Counted from the first letter of the stretch, positions 48,065 through 57,779 are shown. The stretch: 64,000 nt of DNA from DASRDU01 sp046331565 (GCA_046331565.1 JAXLQP010000006.1:1-64000), one strand, 5' to 3'. Made by a program: numbers and translations. Notes: generated from the sequence alone by a model not told the origin.

Positions 48065-48370
48065 ATGCCATCCGGCCAGCACTGTGATAATTTCTGGTGT
48101 GTGGACTCAGCCCCTTCAGAGGAACACTTACTATCTGGTTGCATCACCCGACTGCTTGTGACAGACTTTCTGACCTGAAAAACCGCAGCAGGTAAAACAG
48201 GCAGAAATGCCTGCAAGCCGGTCACGCTGTGGTCACGAAAGTGGTAACAGATGCGTCTCAGGCCGTGCCAGCAGGCGCAGGATGGCAGCTTGTCTGGTAC
48301 GTTGAAAACACAGGGAGTGTGCTGCTTCCTGTCGGCTCAGACAAATCTGTTCAAAGTGCCCGGTTCGGAC
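48065..48370. other. Non-coding gap after kinase gene
   Basis: 306 nt. I see no gene or clear terminator here. Just before the tRNA remnant the sequence GCCCGGTTCGGAC resembles the D-arm part of tRNA-Glu (GCCCGGTCCAGGAC), so the remnant may extend to about 48358. Confidence 0.5.
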
Positions 48371-48413
48371 TTTCACGGCGGTAACACGGGTTCAGATTCC
48401 GGACGGGACGCCA
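48371..48413 (+). pseudogene. Degenerate 3' part of tRNA-Glu (att-like copy)
   Basis: 24 bp (48371-48394) are identical to 44399-44422 of tRNA-Glu, and the next 19 bp match with three changes that break the T-stem. The 5' acceptor arm and anticodon stem are missing, so it cannot be functional. It is either an att site of an old integration or a decayed tandem copy. Confidence 0.85.
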
Positions 48414-48422
48414 CCAGGATTG

Positions 48423-48487
48423 GAAAAAGCCGCCCGTTTTCGCCGCCTCGGTTGTCTGGCAGGTTGCGAGTACCGGGCGGCTTTTTC
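48423..48487 (+). terminator. Hairpin terminator after tRNA-Glu remnant
   Basis: GAAAAAGCCGCCCG (48423-48436) pairs with 48474-48487 exactly; the right arm ends in CTTTTTC. It resembles the intact tRNA's terminator in position. Confidence 0.7.
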
Positions 48488-48524
48488 AATTTGCCGACAC
48501 AACAAAATCGCAGAAGCCACAGGG

Positions 48525-50216
48525 ATGAAAACAATCACACTCAGTTTGAGCCTTTGCCGAAAACAGGTCAGCAGGTCTGGCCGGACACTTTTGTGTCTCC
48601 TGGTTCTGTGTGTCGTCAGCACGCTGACGGCGCGGGCCGGTGACACGATGCTGACGATGTCGTTTGAAAACATTTCGGGTAAACCGGAATACCACTGGAT
48701 TGGCGAAAGCTTCGCCGTTTCCATGTCCGATCTGCTCGACACGCCGGGCCTGGTCGTCCTCAGTCGTGATGAGCGCAATCTGGCTTATGAACGGCTGGGT
48801 TTGCGCACGGGCACGATTCTGGCGCGGGCGGCGATGATCAGGGTAGCTGAGACGGCGCAGGCCAATCTGGTGCTGGTGGGTGATTACGATATCGGCGGCG
48901 ATCAGAACAACGTGACGATTGCGATCACGGCCAAACTGATCGAAACTCGCGAAGGCCGTCTGGTCGGCAACAAGGTTTTCAACTTCAGCGGCCCGCTCAC
49001 CGATTTGCAGGTGATGCAGGGACAACTGGCGTGGAATATTCTCTACGAACGCGATCCGGCGCAGCCTTACACCCGCGAAAAGATGATCAGCCGCGCCCGC
49101 AGCATTCCGCCACGCGCCTTTGAAAGTTTTGTCAAAGGCATTCTGACGGCGGACGAAAAACTGCGCGAAAACTTTCTGCGCCGCGCCATGCAGGAATATG
49201 ACACCGATGCCGGAGCCGGGCATTACGCGCAGGCTGCCTATGAACTCGGCACGCTCTATTACCGGCAGCGCAATTTTGCCGAAGCGGCCAAAACGCTCAG
49301 CCTCGTGAACCGCGACGACCCGCACTATCTCGAAGCGCAGTATTTTTACGGCCTGGCGGCGTGGAATACCGGCTACGTCAACGAAGCAGCGGCGGCCTAT
49401 GAAAAGCTGGTAGCGCCGCTGCCGATGGTTGAGGTCTTCAATAACGCGGGCGCGCTGCTCGCCGCCAAAGGCGATCTGCTCGGCGCTTCGCCCGTGCTGC
49501 AACGCGGTGTTGAAGTCAGCCCGAAGGATCTGGATTTGCGCTTCAATTACGGCTACACGCTCTGGAAGGCAAAAAACTTCGAGCAGGCGATTCCGCATCT
49601 GCGTGAGGTCGTCAAAGCCAGCAACCGCGATGGCGAGGCGCTTTACCTGCTGGCCAAATGCCTGGCTGCGGTCGGCAGAAAGGCCGAAGCTGACCAGGTT
49701 GATCAGGAGGCGCGGCGTTACCTGGGCAATTACGCCAAATGGGAAGTCACGCCGGACAAGATTCCGACGCTCATCCGGTTGAAGACGGATTTCAATCACC
49801 AGGCTTTTTACCGGCTCACTCGTCAGCAGCGCCGCACGCCCGATGTGCCGCGTTCGCAGCCCGGCGTGCAGCAGGCGATGGCGCACGCCCGCGAATTGTT
49901 TGAGGCAAAGAACGATGCTGAAGCCCTGGCTGAATTGCAGCGGGTCGTGACGGCTGACCCGACGCTGGCTGAAGCGCACCTGCTGCGCGGGCAGATTTTT
50001 CAGCGACGCGGTGAAATCGAAAACGCCATCAGCGCCCTGTCGGCAGCCGTGTACTGGAACCCGCGCCTGGTCGGTGCGCACGTCGGGCTGGGCCGGATTT
50101 ACCTGGCGCGGGGTGATCGCGCCCGCGCCCTGGCGCACGGCAAACAGGCCGTTGAACTCGACCCGCAGGATCGTGAAGCCGTCGCCCTGATGCGCCAGAT
50201 TGAAAGTGATCGCTGA
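48525..50216 (+). CDS. Secreted TPR protein with TolB-like N-domain
   Basis: 563 residues. A signal peptide (RTLLCLLVLCVVSTLTARA) leads to a TolB-N/FlgO-like domain (~38-175: MLTMSFENISGKPEYHWIGESFAVSMSDLL, NLVLVGDYDIGGDQNNVTIAITAKLIE), then TPR repeats to the end (ALGTLYYRQRNFAEAAKTLSL, LRFNYGYTLWKAKNFEQAIPHLREV, GRIYLARGDRARALAHGKQAVEL). Likely a periplasmic or surface scaffold; function unknown. No neighbour in the same operon. Confidence 0.8.
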   Translation: MKTITLSLSLCRKQVSRSGRTLLCLLVLCVVSTLTARAGDTMLTMSFENISGKPEYHWIGESFAVSMSDLLDTPGLVVLSRDERNLAYERLGLRTGTILARAAMIRVAETAQANLVLVGDYDIGGDQNNVTIAITAKLIETREGRLVGNKVFNFSGPLTDLQVMQGQLAWNILYERDPAQPYTREKMISRARSIPPRAFESFVKGILTADEKLRENFLRRAMQEYDTDAGAGHYAQAAYELGTLYYRQRNFAEAAKTLSLVNRDDPHYLEAQYFYGLAAWNTGYVNEAAAAYEKLVAPLPMVEVFNNAGALLAAKGDLLGASPVLQRGVEVSPKDLDLRFNYGYTLWKAKNFEQAIPHLREVVKASNRDGEALYLLAKCLAAVGRKAEADQVDQEARRYLGNYAKWEVTPDKIPTLIRLKTDFNHQAFYRLTRQQRRTPDVPRSQPGVQQAMAHARELFEAKNDAEALAELQRVVTADPTLAEAHLLRGQIFQRRGEIENAISALSAAVYWNPRLVGAHVGLGRIYLARGDRARALAHGKQAVELDPQDREAVALMRQIESDR

Positions 50217-50280
50217 TCGCCCCTGTCCTGCGCTCCTTCCTGATTCACCCCCCGCACATAATTTTCACACAAACCCCGCG

Positions 50281-50309
50281 TTGGCCTGCTGCGCACTGTC
50301 ACTTATAAT
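50281..50309 (+). promoter_or_regulatory. Sigma-70-type promoter of the TonB-like/purQ/purL genes
   Basis: TTGGCC (50281-50286), 17-bp spacer, perfect TATAAT (50304-50309), 110 nt before the next start. Confidence 0.7.
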
Positions 50310-50424
50310 CGCGTCGGGTTTCTGCTGGCGGATAGTCCGGCAATTTTGAATGACGAACTTTTGATCTGCCCTTTGCATCTGAACATTCTCTGAAATGGCT
50401 GAATGCAGGGCAGGAACAGCAGGC

Positions 50425-51417
50425 ATGACCAATCCGGTAATTCAGGAAATTTTTCCAGCCGATCAGTCGGTGAAGCCGCTTGAGACGACCGCAAAATTCA
50501 GGCGTCGTCTCAGTCGTTTGCTGGTGGCATCAGTCGCGCTGCACCTGCTGGTCGTGACCGGAATGTGGCTTTATCCGTACTTTGCCTTTGCGCTGAATCT
50601 GCGCAAGGTCGCTGTTGTTGACGAAGATTACAACACGGCCATTCTGATTGATTTCTCAAATAAAAAACTCAGATACCCGCCCGGTTACAGCGGTTTTCGC
50701 GCGCCTGCGGCTGCGCCTGATGCGGCCAGAGCCGCCGCCGAACGTCGTCTTGAAGAGGAACGGCGCAGGCGGCAACTCGAACGCGAAAGGCTGGCTGCCG
50801 AAAAACGAAAGGCTGAAGCGCAGCAGAAAGCAAAGGAACAGCCGACCCGGACGGCCAAAGCTGAACCCACTCCCAGGCCTTCGCCCACGCCTGCTCCGTT
50901 CGGCAAAATCAACACGCGCCCGATCAAGGAGCAGATTCAGCGTCTTTACGAAGCCAAAAAGGCCGGCACACTGGTCTACAATGAAAACAAGCTGAAGATC
51001 GGCGTGGCAGGCAAAATCAATCCTGACGGCTCGCTTTCGGATTACAAGGTTATCATTCCATCAGGCAATCCTGACGTTGATCGCGCGGCGCTCGCCATTC
51101 TTGAGGCAGTCAGCGAAAGCAGGGCGCTGGGGCCGCTCTATATGCTTTCTTCGATCAGCATGATTCTGGAAATCAATGATCGCGCCGAACTGCGCGCCGT
51201 CGGCTTTGCGCCCAGCGAAGAGATGGCCGCGCAACTGGCCCAGGCCGCAACGCTGATGGTGCTGGCGGCGAAGCTGCGCAACGAAGATCCATCGGCCAAA
51301 GACCTGATTGGCAATATCAAAGTTTCGCATACGGGACAGCGTGTGCAGGCCATCGTCAGCATGCCGCGCCAGGTTGCGGCTGAATCGCTCGCCCGCACGA
51401 TGGAGAAGCCGAACTGA
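50425..51417 (+). CDS. TonB/TolA-like membrane protein
   Basis: 330 residues. A TM helix (~28-55: RRLSRLLVASVALHLLVVTGMWLYPYF) is followed by a charged coiled coil (~110-150: RRLEEERRRRQLERERLAAEKRKAEAQQ), a Pro/Thr linker and a TonB-C-like beta-alpha domain (LKIGVAGKINPDGSLSDYKVIIPSGNPDVDRAALAILEAV). It spans the periplasm from the inner membrane. No exbB/exbD/tolQR neighbours. ATG 50425 has AGGAAC upstream; ATG 50395 is an alternative. Followed by purQ after 76 nt. Confidence 0.75.
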   Translation: MTNPVIQEIFPADQSVKPLETTAKFRRRLSRLLVASVALHLLVVTGMWLYPYFAFALNLRKVAVVDEDYNTAILIDFSNKKLRYPPGYSGFRAPAAAPDAARAAAERRLEEERRRRQLERERLAAEKRKAEAQQKAKEQPTRTAKAEPTPRPSPTPAPFGKINTRPIKEQIQRLYEAKKAGTLVYNENKLKIGVAGKINPDGSLSDYKVIIPSGNPDVDRAALAILEAVSESRALGPLYMLSSISMILEINDRAELRAVGFAPSEEMAAQLAQAATLMVLAAKLRNEDPSAKDLIGNIKVSHTGQRVQAIVSMPRQVAAESLARTMEKPN

Positions 51418-51493
51418 TTGGACAATCGCCGACCGATGTAGTAAAAACCTGTCTTAGCTTCACACCTTTTGAGCCAAAGGACACCACAGTTCA

Positions 51494-52201
51494 ATGAAGT
51501 TCGGCGTCGTTGTTTTTCCCGGATCAAACTGTGATCACGACACCTACCACGTCATCAGCAAGGTCATCGGGCAGCCGGTTGACTTTATCTGGCACAAGGA
51601 ATCAGACATCAGCCGCTTTGACGCGATCATCCTGCCTGGCGGATTTTCATACGGCGATTACCTGCGCACCGGAGCGATTGCGCGCTTCTCGCCCGTGATG
51701 AATTCGGTCGTTAAATTTGCGAACGAGGGCGGGCTGGTGATGGGCATCTGCAACGGCTTTCAGATTCTCTGCGAAGCCGGGCTGCTGCCCGGCGCGCTGC
51801 TCAGAAACCGCGATCTGAAATTCGTCTGCGAACACGTCAACATCCGCGTCGAGCAGACCGACACACCATTTACACAAGTCTGCACTGAAGGCCAGGTGCT
51901 GAGTCTGCCGGTCGCGCACGGTGACGGCAATTACTTCTGCGATCAGGAGACGCTCGCCGAACTCGAAGGCGAAGGCCGCGTCGTGTTTCGTTACTGCGAC
52001 GCCGCAGGCAACGTCACAGATGAGGCCAATCCGAACGGTTCGCTGCACAACATCGCAGGCATCTGCAACCGCGAACGCAACGTGCTGGGCCTGATGCCGC
52101 ATCCTGAACGCGCCTCAGAAGACCTGCTCAACAGTCACGACGGGCGCATCGTCTTTCGCTCCCTGGCCGTCGCTGTCGGTGAAATGCTCAAGACACGGTA
52201 G
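51494..52201 (+). CDS. purQ: Phosphoribosylformylglycinamidine synthase subunit I (glutaminase)
   Basis: 235 residues. Class I glutaminase: nucleophile Cys86 (GICNGFQIL), His203 and Glu205 (MPHPERA). It releases ammonia for PurL in purine synthesis. AAAGGA lies 13 nt before the ATG. Followed by purL. Confidence 0.96.
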   Translation: MKFGVVVFPGSNCDHDTYHVISKVIGQPVDFIWHKESDISRFDAIILPGGFSYGDYLRTGAIARFSPVMNSVVKFANEGGLVMGICNGFQILCEAGLLPGALLRNRDLKFVCEHVNIRVEQTDTPFTQVCTEGQVLSLPVAHGDGNYFCDQETLAELEGEGRVVFRYCDAAGNVTDEANPNGSLHNIAGICNRERNVLGLMPHPERASEDLLNSHDGRIVFRSLAVAVGEMLKTR

Positions 52202-52208
52202 GGGATTA

Positions 52209-52289
52209 CAGATTTGAGATTTGAGATTTGAGATTTGAAAAAGGAAATCCCGGAGTGTTGTCAGACTGCAATCTGCAATCTCAAATCTG
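52209..52289. repeat. GAGATTT heptamer palindrome between purQ and purL
   Basis: Tandem GAGATTT on the left and a complementary arm on the right; the core pair is CAGATTTGAGATT (52209-52221) with 52277-52289. The purL start follows within 7 nt and lacks a ribosome binding site, so the hairpin may influence its translation. Confidence 0.85.
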
Positions 52290-52295
52290 CAATTG

Positions 52296-54641
52296 ATGAC
52301 TATGATTACTCCTGAAATTCTCGCACAGCACAACGTCACTGCTGAAGAATACGAACACATCAAACAACTGCTGGGCCGCGAACCGAACCTGACCGAACTC
52401 GGCATCTTTTCGGTGATGTGGTCGGAGCATTGCTCGTACAAGTCATCGAAGGTGCATCTCAAACGCCTGCCGGTCGAAGGCGAATGTCTGGTGCAGGGGC
52501 CGGGCGAAAACGCAGGCATCGTGGACATCGGTGACGGCTGGTGCGTGGCCTTCAAGATCGAATCGCACAATCACCCTTCATTCATCGAACCCTACCAGGG
52601 TGCAGCGACCGGCATCGGCGGGATTCTGCGCGACATTTTCACGATGGGCGCGCGTCCCGTCGCGGCGATGGATTCACTGCGCTTCGGCCCGGTGCGTGAC
52701 GCTGACATTGATGAAACGAATGAACAGACTTCGGCGAGAACGATTGCGCGCAATCGGCGGATTATGGCCGGAGTGGTCAAGGGCCTGGGTGATTACGGCA
52801 ACGCATTCGGGGTGCCGACAGTGGGCGGCGAAGTTTATTTCGCTGACTGCTATTCGATGAATCCGCTGGTCAATGCCTTTGCGCTCGGCATCGTGCGGCG
52901 CGAGCAGATTTTTTATGGCAAGGCTGAAGGCGTCGGCAATGCGGTGATTTATGTCGGCTCAAAGACCGGGCGCGATGGCATTCACGGCGCGACGATGGCT
53001 TCGGCTGAGTTTGACGAAGCCGCGATGGAAAAGCGTCCGACCGTGCAGGTCGGTGATCCGTTCTCGGAAAAGCTGCTGCTCGAAGCCTGCCTTGAAGCGA
53101 TGCGCTCAGGCGCAATCATCGGCATTCAGGATATGGGCGCGGCGGGCCTGACCTGTTCATCGTGCGAAATGGGCGCGCGCGCAGGCACGGGCGTTGAAAT
53201 CAATCTCGATCTGGTGCCGCAGCGCGAGCCGAATATGACGGCTTACGAAATGATGCTGTCTGAATCGCAGGAACGCATGCTGCTCGTGGCGCGGCCCGGC
53301 CACGAAAATCAGGTCTTCGATATTTTCCGCAAGTGGGATCTCGATGTCGCCACGATTGGCAAAGTGATTGCCGAGCCGCGCCTGCGCGCGTGGCACAAGG
53401 GTGAACTCGTCGCTGACATTCCGAATACGGCGCTGACGGACGAAGCGCCGAAATATCATCGCCCGATGGCCGCCGCAGTCAGGCCGCCTGAAGACGTGAC
53501 GCCGAAAGTTGCGGCTGCACTCAAAGCCGTTGCGGCTCAGGTCGGCAGCGATCAGTTGATGAATGAAGTGCTGCGGCGGCTCGTCGTCACGCCGAACATC
53601 GCATCGAAGCAGTGGGTTTATCAGCAGTACGATCATATGGTGCGCACGAACACCGTTGTCCTGCCGGGTTCTGATGCGGCGGTGCTGCGCGTCAAGGAGA
53701 CGCGGCGTTCGCTGGCGATGTCGCTTGACGGCAACGGTCGTTACTGCGCGGTCAATCCGCGTGAAGGCGCAAAGCTCGCCGTCGCTGAAGCCGCGCGCAA
53801 CGTGGTGTGCAGCGGCGCGCGCCCGCTGGCGATTACCAACTGCCTGAACTTTGCGAGTCCCGAACGGCCCGAAGTAATGAAAGCCTTCAGCGACGTGATT
53901 GACGGCATCAGCGAAGCCTGCCGCGCCTTCAATACTCCGGTGACGGGTGGCAACGTGAGTTTTTATAACGAAACCGAAGGGCGCGGAATTTATCCGACGC
54001 CGGTCATCGGCATGCTCGGCATCATTGAAGACGCCCGGCACATCACCACGCAATGGTTCCGCGAAGTCGGCGACGTGATTCTGCTGCTCGGTGAATCAAA
54101 GGCCGATCTGGGGGCAGGCGAACTGCTGGCGACGATCACGGGCGAAGTCGCAGGTGATGCGCCGCAGCTTGATTTGCAGGCTGAACTGGCAGTGCAGCGC
54201 GTCTGCCTTGAAGCCATTCAGGCCGGGCTGGTCTGTTCGGCGCACGATTGTTCAGATGGCGGGCTGGCGGTGGCGCTGGCTGAAAGCTGCTTCTCGCATT
54301 ATCGCCACCAGGCAACCGGCGCGCGCGTTGATCTGCCTGCGGCATTGAAGCCGTCAGTGGCAGGCGCTGATGAAACTGTCAGCCGGGCAGCGCTGCTCTT
54401 TGGCGAATCGCCGTCACGCATCGTGCTGACAGTGAAACCGGAAAACGTCGGGCGCGTGCAGGAACTGGCGCAGCAGGCAGGCGCAGCCTGCGCGGTGATT
54501 GGCGAGGTCGGAGGAAATGTGCTGAGTGTCACGATGGACGGGCAGCCGCTGATTGAGCAACCGGTCGGCGCGCTTGAATCGGCCTGGCGCGATTCATTGT
54601 CAACGCACCTGGATCGTGAGCAGAGGCTGGCCGCAGATTAA
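52296..54641 (+). CDS. purL: Phosphoribosylformylglycinamidine synthase subunit II
   Basis: 781 residues, the small PurL form that needs PurQ and PurS. It makes FGAM from FGAR, ATP and ammonia. Motifs: SVMWSEHCSYKSSKVHLKRLP, KIESHNHPSFIEPYQGAATGIGGILRD, GAAGLTCSSCEMGARA, TGGNVSFYNET. ATG 52296 or 52302. A purS gene cannot fit in the window's purQ neighbourhood and must be elsewhere. Confidence 0.96.
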   Translation: MTMITPEILAQHNVTAEEYEHIKQLLGREPNLTELGIFSVMWSEHCSYKSSKVHLKRLPVEGECLVQGPGENAGIVDIGDGWCVAFKIESHNHPSFIEPYQGAATGIGGILRDIFTMGARPVAAMDSLRFGPVRDADIDETNEQTSARTIARNRRIMAGVVKGLGDYGNAFGVPTVGGEVYFADCYSMNPLVNAFALGIVRREQIFYGKAEGVGNAVIYVGSKTGRDGIHGATMASAEFDEAAMEKRPTVQVGDPFSEKLLLEACLEAMRSGAIIGIQDMGAAGLTCSSCEMGARAGTGVEINLDLVPQREPNMTAYEMMLSESQERMLLVARPGHENQVFDIFRKWDLDVATIGKVIAEPRLRAWHKGELVADIPNTALTDEAPKYHRPMAAAVRPPEDVTPKVAAALKAVAAQVGSDQLMNEVLRRLVVTPNIASKQWVYQQYDHMVRTNTVVLPGSDAAVLRVKETRRSLAMSLDGNGRYCAVNPREGAKLAVAEAARNVVCSGARPLAITNCLNFASPERPEVMKAFSDVIDGISEACRAFNTPVTGGNVSFYNETEGRGIYPTPVIGMLGIIEDARHITTQWFREVGDVILLLGESKADLGAGELLATITGEVAGDAPQLDLQAELAVQRVCLEAIQAGLVCSAHDCSDGGLAVALAESCFSHYRHQATGARVDLPAALKPSVAGADETVSRAALLFGESPSRIVLTVKPENVGRVQELAQQAGAACAVIGEVGGNVLSVTMDGQPLIEQPVGALESAWRDSLSTHLDREQRLAAD

Positions 54642-54659
54642 CCGGCGCGGCAAAGCGTG

Positions 54660-54724
54660 GCGGGCGTCAGGCAGAAACCAGCAGGTTTATTCGTCGCTGG
54701 TTTCTGCCTGACGCCCGCTGTGTT
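54660..54724. terminator. Strong bidirectional terminator hairpin
   Basis: 23-bp perfect stem, 54660-54682 with 54696-54718, loop 13 nt, followed on the plus strand by TGTGTTTTA. It lies between convergent purL and the HDOD gene. Confidence 0.9.
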
Positions 54725-55981
54725 TTATCGCACCAGAAAGTCCCGCGAAAACCGCAGGCATTCCGGCCTGTATTCAAGAATCACTTTCATCTGCGCAACC
54801 GACAGGCCGAGCATTTCGGCGGACGGAATAACGACCAGCTTTTCCACTTCAGCCTGATCCTGCGCGTCTTCGGATTCCGAGCAGTGCGCGGCGAGCGAAT
54901 CGCTGAGACTGGCAATTGCCGCCCAGGTGCTGTAATCAGGCGTCAGCGAGGGCGTGTGGTGAAACGTAATGGCTTCGCGCACCGGCGTCGGCAGCGCCCA
55001 TTTTTCAGCCACGATGCCGCCCACCTTGCAGTGATAACTTTCCAGCACTTCGCCGACAAAACCGACCGGCGCTCTTTGCAGCCGGGCATCGCTTCTCATG
55101 ACATCGTGAATCAGCGAGAGCAGCACGATCTTGCCGAAATCCATCAGCAGCCCGCACAGGAAAGCGGTTTCACGATCCACCTTCAGCGTCTGAGCGATGA
55201 CCCGCGCCATCAGCGCGCAGGCCAGCGACTGCTGCCAGATTTGCTGGCGCTGCTTCAGAAAAATGTCGCGGCCCGTGCGCGCACTTTGCAGCGAAATCGC
55301 AATTGTCAGATTGATGACCGCCGCCGCGCCCAGCCGCTGAATGGCTGCGCCGATTGAATCAACTTCGCGTTCACCGGCATGAAGCGGTGAGTTGGCATAT
55401 TTGAGCAACTGCGCGGCCAGCACCTGATCGGCCATAATCACGCTGCCCAGTTTGCTGATCGAATAATTATCGCGCCGGGTAATTTCCAGCACTTTCCTGA
55501 CGATGGTGGGCAGCAGCGGAACCTTGAAATCATTCAGAATCAGCCGGTCAATAATGGCCAGGCGCAATTCTTCAGCCGGGCGGAAAGGCTCGCAGAACCG
55601 GGGTGAACCGCCGCCCGCGACAGCCGTCATCAACGCTTTTTCTGATTGCGGGTCAGGCTGCTGAAAAATCTCGGCAATCAGTTTCGGGCCTTCCAGTCGC
55701 AGTTCGACCGCCGCGATCTCTTCAGGCAGCGGGCCTTCAATGAAACCGTAACGCCCGGTGATCAGGCGCAGCGAATCACCAAGCAGGTAGCGGACATTCT
55801 CTTCGCTGTCAGTTGTGTGATAGCGCGGAGAAGTGGCCGTCACAATCATTCCGTCCTTCAGATAAAACCTGTGTTCCGCAATTCCGTTCTCGATTTTCAG
55901 GACTCCGGTTTTCATCCTGAGTTCGAGCCATTGAAAGACATCAGTCAATGGCATCAGCCGAATATCACCGTGAAGCTCCAT
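54725..55981 (-). CDS. DUF4388-HDOD signalling protein (copy 1)
   Basis: 418 residues. DUF4388/PATAN-type domain at ~1-100 (LHGDIRLMPLTDVFQWLELRMKTGVLKIE), then HDOD at ~150-360 (VPLLPTIVRKVLEITRRDNYSISKLGSVIMADQVLAAQLLKYAN, FLCGLLMDFGKIVLLSLI). The HD catalytic pair is degenerate (MDFG), as usual in HDOD; the domain works as a signalling scaffold. Paralogue at 56179-57474 in the same orientation. Confidence 0.9.
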   Translation of the reverse strand: MELHGDIRLMPLTDVFQWLELRMKTGVLKIENGIAEHRFYLKDGMIVTATSPRYHTTDSEENVRYLLGDSLRLITGRYGFIEGPLPEEIAAVELRLEGPKLIAEIFQQPDPQSEKALMTAVAGGGSPRFCEPFRPAEELRLAIIDRLILNDFKVPLLPTIVRKVLEITRRDNYSISKLGSVIMADQVLAAQLLKYANSPLHAGEREVDSIGAAIQRLGAAAVINLTIAISLQSARTGRDIFLKQRQQIWQQSLACALMARVIAQTLKVDRETAFLCGLLMDFGKIVLLSLIHDVMRSDARLQRAPVGFVGEVLESYHCKVGGIVAEKWALPTPVREAITFHHTPSLTPDYSTWAAIASLSDSLAAHCSESEDAQDQAEVEKLVVIPSAEMLGLSVAQMKVILEYRPECLRFSRDFLVR

Positions 55982-56178
55982 GTCTTTTCCTCTCTGGATA
56001 AGCGCTCTGGAAAGGCAGAGGATTCCGAAAAAGGTCAGGGCCGGAAAAATGTGTATGTTGCAGCCCCGAACACTTTGTCGCCCGACTTATCGGCAGGTGA
56101 GCGGGCAGGCTTGAGAAAAATCAGAACCGGCAGCGATCTTTTTCCGGCCTGTTGGTCCGGCTGAGCGGGGGTGAGGTT

Positions 56179-57474
56179 TCATCTGACCAGAAAATCCTGC
56201 GCGAAATTAAGGCACTCCGGCCCGCGTTCGATGATGAAGCGCAACTGTTCAGCAGTCAGATTGAGCGTCGTGACCGCTGGCAGTTTTATCATTTCGCTCA
56301 GATCGTCAGGCGCATCAGCGACTGAATTGCCCGAAGCCGACTGGCCGACGACTCGTGTTTTGACCAGCCCTGCGCAGTAATTGGCGACCGTGTCGCTGAG
56401 GCTGGCAATGGCTGCCCACGCGCGGTGTTCTCTGGCCGCAGTCAGCAGGTGATGACAGGTGATGGCTTCAAGAACAGTGGCGGGCAGATGCCACTTTTCA
56501 CCTACCACGCCGCCAACTCTGGGGTGATAAGTGTCAAGGATCATTTCAACCATTTCGGTCGGTGAACGCTGCCACTGCGGCTCTTCGGTCATCACGTCCT
56601 GAATCAGCGAGAGCAGCACGCTTTTGCCGAAATCCATCATCAGCCCGCAGAGAAAAGCCACGTCGCGGTCAAAGCGCACGGTTGAAGCAATGACGCGGGC
56701 CAGCAGCGCGCAGGCCAGCGAGTGTTTCCACAATTCCTTCTTGCGCGCCAGAAAGATGTCGCGGCCCTGCCGCTGGCTTTGCATGGAAACGGCAATCACC
56801 ACATTGGTTACGGCCTGTGAGCCGAGCCGCTGAATCGCCGCAGGCAGCGAATCGGCTTCGCGTGAGCCTGAAAAAGAGGCTGAGTTGGCGTGCTTGATGA
56901 TCTGCGCCGCCAGCACCTGATCGGCGCTGATGACGTTGCTCAGGGCGCGCAGCGAATAATCATCGCGCTGCGTGATCTCCATGACTTTTTTGACGATGGT
57001 TGGCAGCACCGGCACTTCAAATCTGTCCTGCAAGAGTCTGCCAATGACCGCCAGTCTGAACATGCCCGCTGGCAGAAAGGCCGGAGCGGCGCGGTAAAGA
57101 TCGCAGACCTCTGCGCCCATGGCGCGCGCGGCTTCTTCCGTCCCGGCTACTTCGCGGTAAATGTCGAGCATCAGTTGCTGCACACCGAGTTTCAGACTGA
57201 CCTGCGTGATTTCCGGCGGCAGCGGAGCTTCGGTAAAAGTAAAGCGGCCTTCCGTCCATTGCAGCGTCTCAGTGAAGATGCAGCGCACATTGTCCTGCGA
57301 ATCAGTGGTGTGCCAGCGCGTCGAGGTGGCAGTCGCAATCAGGCCTTCGTGCAGATAAAACTTCTGCTGTGTGTGATTGTGTTCGATGCTCAAAATGCCG
57401 GTCTTGCGCATCATTTCCAGCCACTGAAAGAGATCAGTCAGTGGCATCGTCTGTATTTCTCCGCGAAGGCTCAT
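56179..57474 (-). CDS. DUF4388-HDOD signalling protein (copy 2)
   Basis: 431 residues with the same architecture: DUF4388 (LRGEIQTMPLTDLFQWLEMMRKTGILSIE), HDOD (VPVLPTIVKKVMEITQRDDYSLRALSNVISADQVLAAQIIKHAN; FLCGLMMDFGKSVLLSLI). Both copies end in RDFLVR/QDFLVR, showing tandem duplication. ATG 57474 is chosen for GGGGAAG upstream. Between the copies lies a 197-nt spacer. Confidence 0.9.
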   Translation of the reverse strand: MSLRGEIQTMPLTDLFQWLEMMRKTGILSIEHNHTQQKFYLHEGLIATATSTRWHTTDSQDNVRCIFTETLQWTEGRFTFTEAPLPPEITQVSLKLGVQQLMLDIYREVAGTEEAARAMGAEVCDLYRAAPAFLPAGMFRLAVIGRLLQDRFEVPVLPTIVKKVMEITQRDDYSLRALSNVISADQVLAAQIIKHANSASFSGSREADSLPAAIQRLGSQAVTNVVIAVSMQSQRQGRDIFLARKKELWKHSLACALLARVIASTVRFDRDVAFLCGLMMDFGKSVLLSLIQDVMTEEPQWQRSPTEMVEMILDTYHPRVGGVVGEKWHLPATVLEAITCHHLLTAAREHRAWAAIASLSDTVANYCAGLVKTRVVGQSASGNSVADAPDDLSEMIKLPAVTTLNLTAEQLRFIIERGPECLNFAQDFLVR

Positions 57475-57658
57475 GACAACTTCCCCGTGGGACAGGATCA
57501 ATGAAAGGAGATCACCGGAGAGACTGGCGGGAGGGCCGATCAGCACGCACTCCCCGGACAATCATCCTCTGCTCTTATCGGCAGCGGCGGCGAAAAAGTT
57601 GAGCCTCGGATTCTGCGGTTCGGCAAATGATGATGTTTCAGTGAGGAGAAAAAAATCG

Positions 57659-57751
57659 GCCACGAATGAACACGAATTTTCACAAATTGAAAGCGCATCT
57701 GTCATGTTACGACTGAGCTTTGATTCGTGGAAATTCGTGTTCATTCGTGGC
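57659..57751. repeat. CACGAA-word inverted repeat
   Basis: Perfect 21-bp arms at 57659-57679 and 57731-57751; the loop side continues imperfectly. It lies between hsp33-like and HDOD genes and resembles 11922-12053. Confidence 0.9.
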
Positions 57752-57779
57752 TTGTCTGTTCCAGCCACTGCCACGCGGA

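Noticed and set aside
48371..48413. Second functional tRNA-Glu
   Set aside because: The acceptor 5' strand and anticodon stem are missing and the T-stem has mismatches.
48486..50138. 550-codon open frame on the minus strand
   Set aside because: Antisense shadow of the TolB-like/TPR gene; no recognisable motif or ribosome site.
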